Assembly (NCBI RefSeq): GCF_000718785.1
Contig: NZ_JOCA01000022.1
Coordinates: 1 to 64,000, forward strand
From: Streptomyces sp. NRRL WC-3626
GTDB taxonomy: Bacteria > Actinomycetota > Actinomycetes > Streptomycetales > Streptomycetaceae
Direction: 5' to 3'
DNA length: 64,000 nucleotides
Positions within the stretch are counted from its first letter, which is position 1. Each line of letters starts with the position of its first letter. The position numbers and the translations under genes were made by a program. Of this stretch, positions 7,725 through 16,315 are shown piece by piece. A model generated the notes under the pieces. That model saw nothing but the letters and a program-made list of their open reading frames with translations. It was not told where the DNA came from and did not search any database.

Positions 7725-9304
7725 TGCACGACGATACGACCCGTTCCCTCTCCTTCTCCGCCCTGCGCCGGCGCGGCTTCCTCGCCGCGACCGGGGTGGG
7801 CGCGCTCACCCTGGCCGGCTGCGGCGGCTCCGGTTCCGGTTCCGACGACGGTGCCGGTGACGGTGCGCCGAAGAAGGGCGGGCGGCTGCGCGCCGCGTTC
7901 GCGGGCGGTGGCGCGAGCGAGACCCTCGATCCGCACCTCGCCAACCTGTTCGCCGACGCCGCCCGCGCCAAGGCCCTGTTCGACAAGCTCGCCGACTACG
8001 GCGCCGATCTGTCCGCCGTACCCCGCCTCGCCGCGAAGTGGGAGTCCAACACGGCGCTGGACCGCTGGCAGGTCACCCTGCGCGAGGCCGCCTTCCACGA
8101 CGGCAGACCGGTCACCGCGAAGGACGTCCTCTACAGCTACCGCCGGATAGCCGACCCGAAGCAGGCGTTCCGCGCCAAGGCGTCCCTGGAGCCCATCGAC
8201 CTCGACGCCAGCCGCGCCACCGGCGAACGCTCGGTCGAGTTCGTGCTCAAGCGGCCCACGGCCGAGTTCCCCAACATCCTGGCGGCGTTCGGCGCGTACA
8301 TCGTGCCCGACGGCGCGACCGAGTTCGACAAGGCGCCGGTCGGTTCGGGGCCGTTCCGCTTCGTGTCGTTCGCGCCGGGCCGTTCCGCGGTGTTCCGCCG
8401 CTACGACGACCACTGGGAGGGCGCCCCGCACCTCGACGAGATCGAGTTCCTCGTGGCGAACGAGGAGTCGGCGCGGGTGAACGCGCTGCTCGGCGGGCAG
8501 ATCGAGTACGCCCACGAGCTCAACCCCACCACCGCGCGCGCCCACGAGGACAAGGGGCAGATCGAGATCGTGCGGCTGCGGGGCAGTGCCATGCAGGCCT
8601 TCTGCATGAAGACCGACCGGCCGCCGTTCGACGACCCGCGGGTGCGCCAGGCGCTCTTCCTCATCGCCGACCGCCAGGAACTCGTCGACGGCGCGCTGTC
8701 CGGCGCGGGCGAGGTCGGCAACGACCTGTTCGGCAAGGGCTACCAGTACTACGCCGACGGCCTCCCCCAGCGCGAACAGGACCTCGGCAAGGCCCGCGCG
8801 CTGCTGAAGCAGGCCGGTGCCGAGGATCTGCGGGTCACCCTGGACACCTCCGCCGTCGCCGCCGGATTCACCGAGGCCGCCGGGATCTTCCGCGACCAGG
8901 CGAAGAAGGCCGGGGTCACGGTCGAGGTGCGGATGGGCAGCAAGGACTCCTACTGGAGCGACATCCTCGACCAGGGCACCCTGTGCTGCTACCGCTCGGG
9001 CGCCATGCCCATCGAGGCGCACATCTCCCAGCGGCTGCTCACCGACTCCTCCACCAACGCCACCCGGTGGCGGCACAAGGACTTCGACGCGCAGTACCAG
9101 CAGGCCCAGTCCACCCGCGACCCGGCCGAGCGCGCCGCCGTCTACGAGCGGATGCAGCGCCGGCTGTACTCCGAGGGCGGCTTCCTCGTCTGGGGGTTCG
9201 CGGACTGGATCATCGGAACCGGCCGTCAGGTCAAGGGGGTTGAGACCGACGCGCCCGCCAACACGCTCGACTGGGCGCGCTTCGACAAGGTGTGGCTCGC
9301 GTGA
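7724..9304 (+). CDS. ABC transporter substrate-binding lipoprotein, nickel/peptide family (SBP_bac_5)
   Basis: A 526-residue extracellular solute-binding lipoprotein. The signal region carries SALRRRGFLAATG, a twin-arginine-like motif, and lipobox LTLAGC with the acylated Cys33, followed by a Gly/Ser/Asp linker. The mature part has family landmarks: FHDGRPVTAKDVLYSY, a PVGSGPFRF segment and FDDPRVRQAL. This is the family of OppA, NikA and the staphylopine-binding CntA. Start ATG 7724 overlaps the methyltransferase stop by one base. It should capture the operon's metal complex (or a peptide) outside the membrane and hand it to the two permeases that follow. Confidence 0.88.
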   Translation: MHDDTTRSLSFSALRRRGFLAATGVGALTLAGCGGSGSGSDDGAGDGAPKKGGRLRAAFAGGGASETLDPHLANLFADAARAKALFDKLADYGADLSAVPRLAAKWESNTALDRWQVTLREAAFHDGRPVTAKDVLYSYRRIADPKQAFRAKASLEPIDLDASRATGERSVEFVLKRPTAEFPNILAAFGAYIVPDGATEFDKAPVGSGPFRFVSFAPGRSAVFRRYDDHWEGAPHLDEIEFLVANEESARVNALLGGQIEYAHELNPTTARAHEDKGQIEIVRLRGSAMQAFCMKTDRPPFDDPRVRQALFLIADRQELVDGALSGAGEVGNDLFGKGYQYYADGLPQREQDLGKARALLKQAGAEDLRVTLDTSAVAAGFTEAAGIFRDQAKKAGVTVEVRMGSKDSYWSDILDQGTLCCYRSGAMPIEAHISQRLLTDSSTNATRWRHKDFDAQYQQAQSTRDPAERAAVYERMQRRLYSEGGFLVWGFADWIIGTGRQVKGVETDAPANTLDWARFDKVWLA

Positions 9305-10254
9305 GCGGACCACGCTCCTTCGTCGCCCGGCGGCTGCTGCTCGGCGTCGCGCAGACCGTGGCCGTGGTGCTGCTGGTCTTCGCGCTCACCGAGGCGCTGC
9401 CGGGCGACGCCGCGGTCGCCCTCGCCGGGGACCAGCCCGACCCGGCCCGGATCGCGGCCATCCGGGAGGCGATGAAACTCGACCGGCCGGCCTGGGAACG
9501 GCTCGCCGACTGGACGGCCGGGCTGCTCCACGGCGACCTCGGCACCTCCCTGGTGTCCGGCCGTCCGGTGAGCCTGTACCTCGCCGACGCCTTCGGCCCC
9601 ACCCTGCTGCTGGCGTCGCTGACCGTGCTGCTCCTGGTGCCGGCCGGGTTCGGGCTCGGGGTGCTGGCCGCCCGGCACGCGGGCCGGCCGGTGGACCGGC
9701 TGATCAGCTCCGTCACGCTCGCGGTGTACGCGGTCCCCGAGTTCGCCCTCGGGGTGCTGCTGGTGACGGTGTTCGCGCTGCGGCTCGGCTGGCTGCCGCC
9801 GACCGCCGTCGGCTACGGCACCGATCTGGCCGCCCATCCGGCCGCGCTGGTGCTGCCCGTGCTGGTGCTGCTGTCACGGCCGGTGTGCTCGCTGGTGCGG
9901 CTGGTGCGCGCCGGCATGATCGACGCGCTCGCCTCCCCGTACGTGGCGCAGGCCCGGCGGTACGGCGTGTCCGGCGCCCGGATCAGGTACACGCACGCGC
10001 TGCCCAACGCGCTGGCGCCCGCCGCCCAGCAACTCGCCCGGACCGTCGACTGGCTGCTGTGCGGGGTCGTCGTCGTGGAGGCCCTGTTCGTGATCCCGGG
10101 GCTCGGCACCGTACTGCTGGGCGCCGTGGCGGAACGCGATGTGCCGGTGGTGCAGGGGCTGGCGGTGGTGTTCGGTGTGGTGACCGTCGTACTGAACCTC
10201 GGTGCCGATCTGGTGGCGCACCGGCTGGCTCCGCGGGCGGGGGTGGCCGCGTGA
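9301..10254 (+). CDS. ABC transporter permease, OppB/NikB type
   Basis: A 317-residue inner-membrane permease with about six transmembrane helices. It begins RRLLLGVAQTVAVVLLVFAL and shows the EAA-type coupling segment around SPYVAQARRYGVSGARIRYTHALPNAL near residue 220. GTG 9301 gives a GTGA overlap with the lipoprotein gene; an in-frame GTG at 9292 is possible but less well placed. It should pair with the next gene product to form the translocation channel. Confidence 0.88.
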   Translation: MSGPRSFVARRLLLGVAQTVAVVLLVFALTEALPGDAAVALAGDQPDPARIAAIREAMKLDRPAWERLADWTAGLLHGDLGTSLVSGRPVSLYLADAFGPTLLLASLTVLLLVPAGFGLGVLAARHAGRPVDRLISSVTLAVYAVPEFALGVLLVTVFALRLGWLPPTAVGYGTDLAAHPAALVLPVLVLLSRPVCSLVRLVRAGMIDALASPYVAQARRYGVSGARIRYTHALPNALAPAAQQLARTVDWLLCGVVVVEALFVIPGLGTVLLGAVAERDVPVVQGLAVVFGVVTVVLNLGADLVAHRLAPRAGVAA

Positions 10255-11069
10255 GCCGGCTTCGTACGGGCCGCTTCGCCCTCGGTGTCACCGTCGTCGC
10301 CGTACCGCTGCTTCTCGCCCTCCTCGGGCCGGTGTTCGCGGGCGGACCGGGGCCGCGGGCCACGTCGTTCACACTGGGCGGGGGGCACTGGCTCGGCACC
10401 GACTTCGTAGGCCGGGACGTGTGGCGGCAGGTCCTGCACGGCGGGCGGCCGGTGGTGCTGACCGCGCTCGCCGCGACCGCCCTGGCCTATCTGGTGGCCC
10501 TCCCGGTCGGTCTCGTCAGTGCCCTCACCCGGCACCGCCGCCTGGAGGACCTGCTGATGCGGCCCCTGGACGTGCTGCTGGCCGTCCCGTCGCTGCTGCT
10601 GATCCTGCTGGCGGCCACGGTGTTCGAGCCGGACGCCGTCGGGCTGGCGCTGCTGGTCGCGCTGGCCCAGGTGCCGGACGCGGCGCGTCTGGTGCGGGCC
10701 GCGGCCGCGGAGGCCGCCGCCCGGCCCGCGGTGGAGGCGCTGCGCATGCAGGGCGAGACATGGTGGCGGATCGCCGTCGGCTATGTCGGCCGCTCCATGT
10801 TGCGCACCCTGGCCGCCGACGCCGGCACCCGGCTGACCGGCGTGCTCTACCTGGTCGCCACGGCCGCCTTCCTGGGTGTCGGTGTGGCGCCGGACGCCGC
10901 CGACTGGGCGGTCATGGTCGACCGCAACCGCACCGGACTGTTCGTGCAGCCGTGGGCGGTGGTCGTCCCCGCCGTGCTGATCGTCGCGCTGACGACGGGG
11001 ACGAATCTGCTTTTCGACGCCGCGCTGGACAAGGGCGGCAGACGGACCGGGAAGGAAGCACGTCCGTGA
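10251..11069 (+). CDS. ABC transporter permease, OppC/NikC type
   Basis: A 272-residue membrane protein, the second channel subunit. The N-terminal segment LGTDFVGRDVWRQVLHGGR is the characteristic OppC/NikC signature (GTD-x-x-GRD). The coupling loop is AAARPAVEALRMQGETWWRI near residue 155. It starts at GTG 10251 with a GTGA overlap and ends in another GTGA overlap with the ATPase gene. It is slightly short for the family because the usual N-terminal cytoplasmic extension is absent. Confidence 0.88.
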   Translation: MSRLRTGRFALGVTVVAVPLLLALLGPVFAGGPGPRATSFTLGGGHWLGTDFVGRDVWRQVLHGGRPVVLTALAATALAYLVALPVGLVSALTRHRRLEDLLMRPLDVLLAVPSLLLILLAATVFEPDAVGLALLVALAQVPDAARLVRAAAAEAAARPAVEALRMQGETWWRIAVGYVGRSMLRTLAADAGTRLTGVLYLVATAAFLGVGVAPDAADWAVMVDRNRTGLFVQPWAVVVPAVLIVALTTGTNLLFDAALDKGGRRTGKEARP

Positions 11070-12613
11070 ACCACGAGCACACGGTGGCGGAGATCCGCGA
11101 CCTGCGCGTGCGGGTCGACGGCCGGTTGATCGTCGACGGTGTGAACCTGCGGGTGCCGCCCGGCAGGGTCACGGCGCTGATCGGCGCGTCCGGCAGCGGC
11201 AAGACCACCACCGGGCTCGCCCTGCTCGGCGAGTACCCGGCGGGCGCCGAAGTCACCGGCGAGGTACGCGTGGAGGGCGGCGGCCCGGTCGGCTACGTCC
11301 CCCAGCATCCTGCGGCGGCGCTGAACCCGGCCCGCCGGGTGTCGGCGCTGCTGACGGACATCGCGCGGGCGCGGGTGCGTCATCTGCCTGTGCGCCGGCG
11401 CCGGTTGGCGGCGCGGGAACGCGTGCTGGAGGCCATGTCCGAGGCCCAGCTCCCCTCCGCCGCGGAGCTTCTGCGACGCTACCCGCACCAGCTCTCCGGC
11501 GGCCAGCAGCAACGCGTCGTCCTCGCCCAGGCGTTGCTGCTCGGCGCGCGGGTCGTCGTGGCGGACGAACCCACCACGGGCCAGGACGCGCTGACGAAGA
11601 GCCGTATCGTCGAGCAGCTCACGGCGGTCAGGGCGCGGGGCATCGCGGTGGTGCTGCTCAGCCACGACCTGGACGTGGTGCGGGCACTCGCCGACGAGGT
11701 GGTGGTACTGAGGGCGGGCCGGGTCGTCGAATCGGGCCCGGCCCAGCGGCTCCTGCTCGCCCCCCAGCATGCGTGGACCCGCGAACTACTGTCGGTTGAA
11801 CCGGAGTTGCCCCTTGCTGAGGCACCGACCACCGAACAGCCCGTACTCCGCATCCGTGCCCTGACCGCCCGCCACCGGGACGGCTCACGCGCCGCCACCG
11901 TCGTACTGCGCACGCCCGAACTCGACCTGTTTCCGGGGCAGTCGCTCGCCGTCGTGGGCCGTTCCGGCAGCGGGAAGACCACCCTGGCCCGCTGCGTCGC
12001 CGGACTGCACCGGGACCACGACGGAGAGGTGCTGCTGGACGGCGCCCCGCTGCCGCGCAGTCTGCGCGACCGCGACCGCGGCCAACTGGCGGCCGTGCAG
12101 TACGTCTTCCAGGACGCGCACGCCGCCTTCGACGAACACCGTCCCGTCGTACACCAGGTCGCCCGCACCGCCGTACGGCTGCGCGGCACCGACGAGGACA
12201 CGGCGCTCCGGGAGGCGCTGACCACGCTGGCCGGCCTCGGCCTCCCGGAGGAACTGGCCCGCCGGCACCCCGGCCGGCTCTCCGGCGGCGAACTCCAGCG
12301 CGCCGCCCTCGCCCGCGCGCTGCTCGCCCGCCCCCGCGTCCTCGTCTGCGACGAGATCACCTCGGGCCTCGACCCGGTCACCCGGCGGGGCATCCTCGAC
12401 GTGCTCACCGGGCTGGTCCGCGGCCGCGACGGGCTGTCCCTGGTGCTCATCACCCACGACCTGGACACGGCGTCCCTGGCCCACCGCATCGCCGTACTCG
12501 ACGCCGGCGAGCTCGTCGAACAGGGCCCGGCCCCACAGATCCTGACCACGCCGGCCCACCCCGTCACCGCGTCCCTGGTGGCGCGGACTCGGGCGGGCGG
12601 GACGACCGCGTGA
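11066..12613 (+). CDS. dual-domain ABC transporter ATP-binding protein (OppD-OppF type fusion)
   Basis: A 515-residue protein with two complete nucleotide-binding domains. The first has Walker A GASGSGKTT (40-48), signature LSGGQ (143-147) and Walker B VVVADEP; the second has Walker A GRSGSGKTT near 297, signature LSGGELQR and Walker B VLVCDEI. It therefore supplies both ATPase sites that NikD/NikE or OppD/OppF provide separately. GTG 11066 overlaps the preceding permease stop. It is the last gene of the operon and completes an importer: one binding protein, two permeases and one double ATPase. Confidence 0.9.
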   Translation: MNHEHTVAEIRDLRVRVDGRLIVDGVNLRVPPGRVTALIGASGSGKTTTGLALLGEYPAGAEVTGEVRVEGGGPVGYVPQHPAAALNPARRVSALLTDIARARVRHLPVRRRRLAARERVLEAMSEAQLPSAAELLRRYPHQLSGGQQQRVVLAQALLLGARVVVADEPTTGQDALTKSRIVEQLTAVRARGIAVVLLSHDLDVVRALADEVVVLRAGRVVESGPAQRLLLAPQHAWTRELLSVEPELPLAEAPTTEQPVLRIRALTARHRDGSRAATVVLRTPELDLFPGQSLAVVGRSGSGKTTLARCVAGLHRDHDGEVLLDGAPLPRSLRDRDRGQLAAVQYVFQDAHAAFDEHRPVVHQVARTAVRLRGTDEDTALREALTTLAGLGLPEELARRHPGRLSGGELQRAALARALLARPRVLVCDEITSGLDPVTRRGILDVLTGLVRGRDGLSLVLITHDLDTASLAHRIAVLDAGELVEQGPAPQILTTPAHPVTASLVARTRAGGTTA

Positions 12614-12663
12614 CACACACGAGCAGCTCTGTCACGAACCGGTCGAACGCTGTTCGGCCAGGG

Positions 12664-12687
12664 CTGAGTCGGCGGACCCCGGCCGAC
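12664..12687. terminator. possible weak terminator after the metallophore operon
   Basis: CTGAGTCGGC and GCCGACAG can pair around a short loop, giving about 8 bp with a two-base bulge, 50 bp after the ATPase stop. No T-run is present, as is common for Streptomyces hairpins. The evidence is modest. Confidence 0.35.
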
Positions 12688-12766
12688 AGTTCCCTCTCGT
12701 CCTCTGTTCCTCGGTGCCGCACGGGTTGATCATGAGGTGATGACCACAACACCGTGGAGGTGCTGA

Positions 12767-13228
12767 ATGACAGTCTCGATCCGGCCCGCCGCGCCTGAGG
12801 AAGCGAGCTCCTTATCTGATCTAGCGCTCCGCTCGAAGGCTCACTGGGGGTATGACGCGGAATTTCTTGAGTCATGTCGGGAGGAACTCACCCTCACGGA
12901 TGCCGAACTGGACATTCGTCGCACGACTGTTGCCGAGCGAGACGGCAGCGTTGTGGGATTCACGACCTTGGAGGGTGAGCCGCCGCAGGGCGTCCTGGGC
13001 ATGATGTTCGTCGACCCGGACGCGATCGGACAGGGCATCGGGCGTCTGTTGTTCAGCCATGCTGTGGAGACTGCGCGAGCGTCGGGATTCACCCGGTTCA
13101 CCATTGACGCGGACCCGAACGCTGAGCCCTTTTACCAGGCCATGGGGGGCATCCTTGCCAGCCGGGTTCCCTCCGGGTCGATTCCTGGCCGCACCCTCGC
13201 CCAGTACCTGCTCGAGGTTTCGCGCTGA
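12767..13228 (+). CDS. GNAT family N-acetyltransferase with atypical codon use
   Basis: A 153-residue GNAT protein; the acetyl-CoA loop is DAIGQGIGRLLF near 85-96, followed by FTIDADPNAEPFYQAMG. GGAGG precedes ATG 12767. Its codon use differs from the neighbours: codon 16 is TTA (12812-12814), the rare leucine codon read by the BldA tRNA, and TCT, CTA and TTT codons occur close by. In Streptomyces TTA codons usually mark genes whose translation waits for development, or recent arrivals. It is separated from the upstream operon by 153 bp and is not translationally coupled to it. Substrate unknown. Confidence 0.85.
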   Translation: MTVSIRPAAPEEASSLSDLALRSKAHWGYDAEFLESCREELTLTDAELDIRRTTVAERDGSVVGFTTLEGEPPQGVLGMMFVDPDAIGQGIGRLLFSHAVETARASGFTRFTIDADPNAEPFYQAMGGILASRVPSGSIPGRTLAQYLLEVSR

Positions 13229-13548
13229 TGGCAGCCTTCCGTCCCATCGGGCTGAGGTCCCCGGCGGGTGGGCCTGCGAGTCATGGGCGCGATGAGTGCC
13301 CAGGCCAGATGTGCTTCAGAGTGTTGCGGGAGACGCTCGGGCCTTGAACACCGTGGTCGCTCCTCTGGAGGCACCTGAGACACGTGGCCGCCCATCACGC
13401 TCACACCGCACGCGACCGAACCGGTACTTCGACGTACCCGGGCTCGCTGTACGGGTCGTGTACGGGCTTGTACTGGTCCGGTCGCGTGTCCTGGGACCGG
13501 CGAGCCGGGTTGGTAGGGACAACTCGCGGATCTGGGGATGTGGTGTCA
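13229..13548. other. 320-bp gene-free stretch
   Basis: No convincing coding sequence is present. Short frames on both strands lack ribosome-binding sites and recognisable domains. TGTACGGG is repeated at about 13446 and 13457, just upstream of the regulator gene, and may belong to its promoter. Nothing else stands out. Confidence 0.5.
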
Positions 13549-14388
13549 ATGGCGGCCCGCCAACAGAAGAAGCCGTGCAACGGCGGCGACGACAAGCCGG
13601 CGATCTGGGCCGGTTACGGCAAACTGGTCAGGCTCTTCCGGGACAGGGCGGGGCTCACACAGCAGGCACTGGCCGATGCCGTGCAGTACTCGTACGAGCA
13701 GGTCGCCTCCATCGAACAGGGCCGCCGCCCGGCGAAGGCGGCGTTCACGGAGGCGGCGGAGAGGGTGCTGGGGGCGGGTGGGGTGCTGGCCACGCTCCAG
13801 GACGAGGTGGAACGGGCGAAACTGCCGACCTTCTTTCAGGACTTCGCGCTCATCGAGACGGAGGCGGTCAGCCGGTTCTCCTACGACCCGTTGCTGGTTC
13901 CGGGGCTGCTTCAGACGGAGGCGTACGCGCGGGAGCTGTTCGCAGGGCACTGCCCGCAGCTCAGCGAGGAGACGGCCGAACAGCATGTGGAGGCGCGGCT
14001 CAACCGGCAGAAGCTGCTGACGCGGGTGCCAATGGCGGAGCTGAGCTTCGTCATCGGCGAGGCGGCACTGCGGAATCCGCTGGGGAGCGCGGACGTGATG
14101 CGTGAGCAACTTCAACACCTGCTCCAGCAAGGGAGGTTGCGCAACGTGGAGGTGCAGGTCATGCCCACGGTTCGGGGTTTCCATCCGGGGCTGAACGGGC
14201 CGATGGTCGTGCTGGAGACGCTGGAGCACAGGCAGGTGGGGTACTTCGAGTCACAGGGAGTCGGTCTGGTGATCTCCCATGCCGCAAAGGTAAGTTCGCT
14301 CGGGCTTCGGTATGGCAAGCTGCGGTCGCAGGCCCTCAACACCGAGGAGTCGGCGCGACTCATCGAGCGCATCGCAGGAGAGCTATGA
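13549..14388 (+). CDS. XRE-family regulator with DUF5753 domain
   Basis: A 279-residue protein with an N-terminal helix-turn-helix (about 22-75: KLVRLFRDRAGLTQQALAD, then SYEQVASIEQGRRPAKAAF). A C-terminal DUF5753 domain follows, with PGLLQTEAYARELF and RLNRQKLL. These actinobacterial regulators are normally paired with a small DUF397 protein, as here: the genes overlap ATGA. Start ATG 13549 is preferred over GTG 13543 because GGGGA at about 13535 is better spaced. Many such pairs influence development or antibiotic production; the target is not evident. Confidence 0.9.
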   Translation: MAARQQKKPCNGGDDKPAIWAGYGKLVRLFRDRAGLTQQALADAVQYSYEQVASIEQGRRPAKAAFTEAAERVLGAGGVLATLQDEVERAKLPTFFQDFALIETEAVSRFSYDPLLVPGLLQTEAYARELFAGHCPQLSEETAEQHVEARLNRQKLLTRVPMAELSFVIGEAALRNPLGSADVMREQLQHLLQQGRLRNVEVQVMPTVRGFHPGLNGPMVVLETLEHRQVGYFESQGVGLVISHAAKVSSLGLRYGKLRSQALNTEESARLIERIAGEL

Positions 14389-14588
14389 CCACCGCATACG
14401 CAGGCGTCACCACACAACTGTGCTGGCGGAAAAGCAGCTACAGCGGGTCCGACGGAGGGGATTGCGTCGAGGTCGCCCCGGCCTTCTCGACCGTCTACGT
14501 CCGGGACTCCAAGAATCGCGCCCTGCCCTCGATCACCGTGAGTGCGGAGCGGTGGACCGCGTTCGTCGGGTTCGCCGCCGGCCGGTAG
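14385..14588 (+). CDS. DUF397 domain-containing small protein
   Basis: A 67-residue DUF397 protein with the family pattern WRKSSYSGSDGGDCVEVA, YVRDSK and a C-terminal W-x-x-F-V. The ATGA overlap with the upstream DUF5753 regulator marks a two-gene unit. DUF397 partners act with their XRE regulator, probably as an antagonist or co-factor, in WhiJ-like systems. Complete and normal in length. Confidence 0.9.
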   Translation: MTTAYAGVTTQLCWRKSSYSGSDGGDCVEVAPAFSTVYVRDSKNRALPSITVSAERWTAFVGFAAGR

Positions 14589-14620
14589 GCGGCGGGCCGA
14601 CGTCACCCCTTCCCGCCGGC

Positions 14621-14645
14621 GAGGCCGGCCACGGGAGCCGGCCTC
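14621..14645. terminator. bidirectional hairpin between DUF397 and GH43 genes
   Basis: GAGGCCGGC pairs perfectly with GCCGGCCTC around a seven-base loop, in the 78 bp between two convergent genes. Confidence 0.7.
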
Positions 14646-14666
14646 CGCCAGGTCGTCGTGAGGGGA

Positions 14667-16070
14667 TCAGTGGCCGACCGAGAACGTGGCGTCGGCTCGG
14701 TCCGTGGTGGTGGTGACCGGGTCGACGCGCAGGGCGTAGTCGGAGTGGCGGATGTAGCGGTCCGGGTAGTTGTGGGAGCGGAAGGAGGACCAGGAGCCGT
14801 CGGCCAGACCGGCCACCCGTTGGAAGGTGGCGTCCTGGGCGAACGCGCTGGTGCCGTCGTTCGGGTCGAGGCGGAGCGCGTAGTCCCAGTGCCGCAGATG
14901 GCGGGTGGGGAAGTTGACCGACTGGAACGAGACGCCGGAGGAGTCCGCCAGGCCGGGGACGAGCTTCCACTGGGAGTCGGTGTACGGGTCGAAGGGGTAG
15001 GTGTCGATCCGGGCGAGGTAGTTGGCGTGGCGGACGTAACGGTCGGGGAAGTTGTACGACTTCAGCCGGTTCCAGGCGGGGGCGCCCCAGCGGGCGAGCA
15101 GGTTGGTGTACTCGGCGGCGGTGATCGGGGCGATGGTGCAGTGCTTGGCGTTGACCGGGTGGGTGTAGAGCTTCTGGTCGACCGGGGTCCAGGTGCCGGC
15201 GGCGAGGTTGGTGGTCTGCCAGGCGTAGAAGACGCCGTTGGGCGTGTAGGTGTCGCCCCACAGGTACCAGGTGTTGGAGGTCAGGGACTTCACGAGCGTC
15301 GGCGCCTCCGTGCCGCCGTGCGCGACCGACGTGCTGAACGGTGTGAAGCTGCCCGGGTTCAGTGAGGTGGAACGGGCGCCGACCAGGCCGCCGGTGCTGC
15401 TGCTCTTGAAGTAGAGGTAGTTGACGCCGCCCACGCCGACGGCCATGTCGCCGTCGATGATGTCGTAGCCGGGGTCGAAGAACACCTGCGGTGCGGAGAC
15501 CGTCGTGAAGTCGCTGGTGTAGTTGACCATCAGGACGCTGTGACCGCTGCTGTTCACCGAGGAGTAGATGATCCCGTACTGGCCCCGGCTCGCGTCCCAG
15601 AAGGCCTCCGGGGCCCAGCTGTGGGTGACCATGTCGTGCAGGTGGGGGCGGCGGTAGTTGGTGAAGGAGCGCAGGTCGGCGGAGTCCCAGACGTGGATCG
15701 TCTGGCTGTTGTAACCCCAGTCGGTGCCTTTGAGGTCGGTGGCGATGACGATGAAGCCGCCCTCGCGCTTGCGCAGGATGAACGGGTCGCGCAGTCCGCC
15801 GGCCCCGGCGGTGGGGGTGACGACGGGGTTGTTCTGGTTGAGCGGCGTCCAGTTGAGGGAGTCCGTGCTGACGGCCAGGTGGAGGCCGTAGTCGGTGCCG
15901 AGGCCGCTCGGCGACTCGGTGAAGTAGCCCATGACGTAGGCGGAGTCGGCGGCTCGGGCGGACCGGGCGCCGAGGGACAGATCGGCGGCCAGGGCCGCCG
16001 TCGTGGCGGCGGCGGCACCGAGGATCAGTCTGCGGGAGGGCATGGCCTGGCTGTGCGGGCGTGCGCTCAT
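14667..16070 (-). CDS. secreted GH43-family arabinanase/arabinofuranosidase-like hydrolase with AbfB (CBM42) domain
   Basis: A 467-residue secreted enzyme. The N-terminus MSARPHSQAMPSRRLILGAA is a twin-arginine-type signal ending near ARA-AD. The catalytic five-bladed propeller shows GLRDPFILRKREGG (base Asp), SWAPEAFWD (acid Glu) and IIDGDM (third Asp), typical of GH43. From about residue 325, three repeats of the form F-x-x-R-x-x-R-H-x-x-Y form an AbfB/CBM42 arabinose-binding trefoil. It most likely removes arabinose from arabinan or arabinoxylan. GGAGAG precedes ATG 16070. The palindrome at 16106 suggests shared control with abfB and xlnA at 58 kb. Confidence 0.82.
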   Translation of the reverse strand: MSARPHSQAMPSRRLILGAAAATTAALAADLSLGARSARAADSAYVMGYFTESPSGLGTDYGLHLAVSTDSLNWTPLNQNNPVVTPTAGAGGLRDPFILRKREGGFIVIATDLKGTDWGYNSQTIHVWDSADLRSFTNYRRPHLHDMVTHSWAPEAFWDASRGQYGIIYSSVNSSGHSVLMVNYTSDFTTVSAPQVFFDPGYDIIDGDMAVGVGGVNYLYFKSSSTGGLVGARSTSLNPGSFTPFSTSVAHGGTEAPTLVKSLTSNTWYLWGDTYTPNGVFYAWQTTNLAAGTWTPVDQKLYTHPVNAKHCTIAPITAAEYTNLLARWGAPAWNRLKSYNFPDRYVRHANYLARIDTYPFDPYTDSQWKLVPGLADSSGVSFQSVNFPTRHLRHWDYALRLDPNDGTSAFAQDATFQRVAGLADGSWSSFRSHNYPDRYIRHSDYALRVDPVTTTTDRADATFSVGH

Positions 16071-16105
16071 CGGCTCTCCAGGTGGGTGCGGGGCACATGA
16101 CCGGT

Positions 16106-16121
16106 GTTCGATATTTCAAAC
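16106..16121. promoter_or_regulatory. hemicellulase operator, copy 1
   Basis: GTTCGATATTTCAAAC lies 36 bp upstream of the GH43 start, with a second half-like GTTCGATA at 16125. It matches the palindromes at 58068 and 58400 in nearly every position. A LacI-type repressor is a plausible binder. Confidence 0.6.
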
Positions 16122-16202
16122 GCAGTTCGATAAGCCGGTCAGAACCTAGAGCTGTTGACCGAGACCCGTCAACACCCTCGGCGTGCCCCGCCATGCGGTC
16201 TC

Positions 16203-16315
16203 TCAGCGCGGGGAGGCGTGGGCGAGCGCCCTGTCCAGGAGGGCGCGGAGCAGATCCGGGACCGGGGCGCCGTGGACGGTGTGCCGGTCGAGGAGCGGGC
16301 GGGCGGCGCGACGCC
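16203..16315 (-). pseudogene. ureD C-terminal remnant
   Basis: Read on the minus strand, this stretch ends LLDRHTVHGAPVPDLLRALL then DRALAHASPR before a TGA. The intact UreD at 19897-20754 has [13 protein letters not shown] and, about 55 residues later, [13 protein letters not shown]. The nucleotide match is also clear at both ends, with an internal deletion joining them. It is a decayed C-terminal scrap of a second urease accessory gene, squeezed between the amidohydrolase stop and the GH43 promoter, in the same orientation as the intact ureD. Confidence 0.7.

Noticed and set aside
13229..13548. A transposase remnant in the gap before the XRE regulator
   Set aside because: A short minus-strand frame with HLAWALIAPMTRR looked suggestive, but no transposase motif or terminal repeats could be supported.
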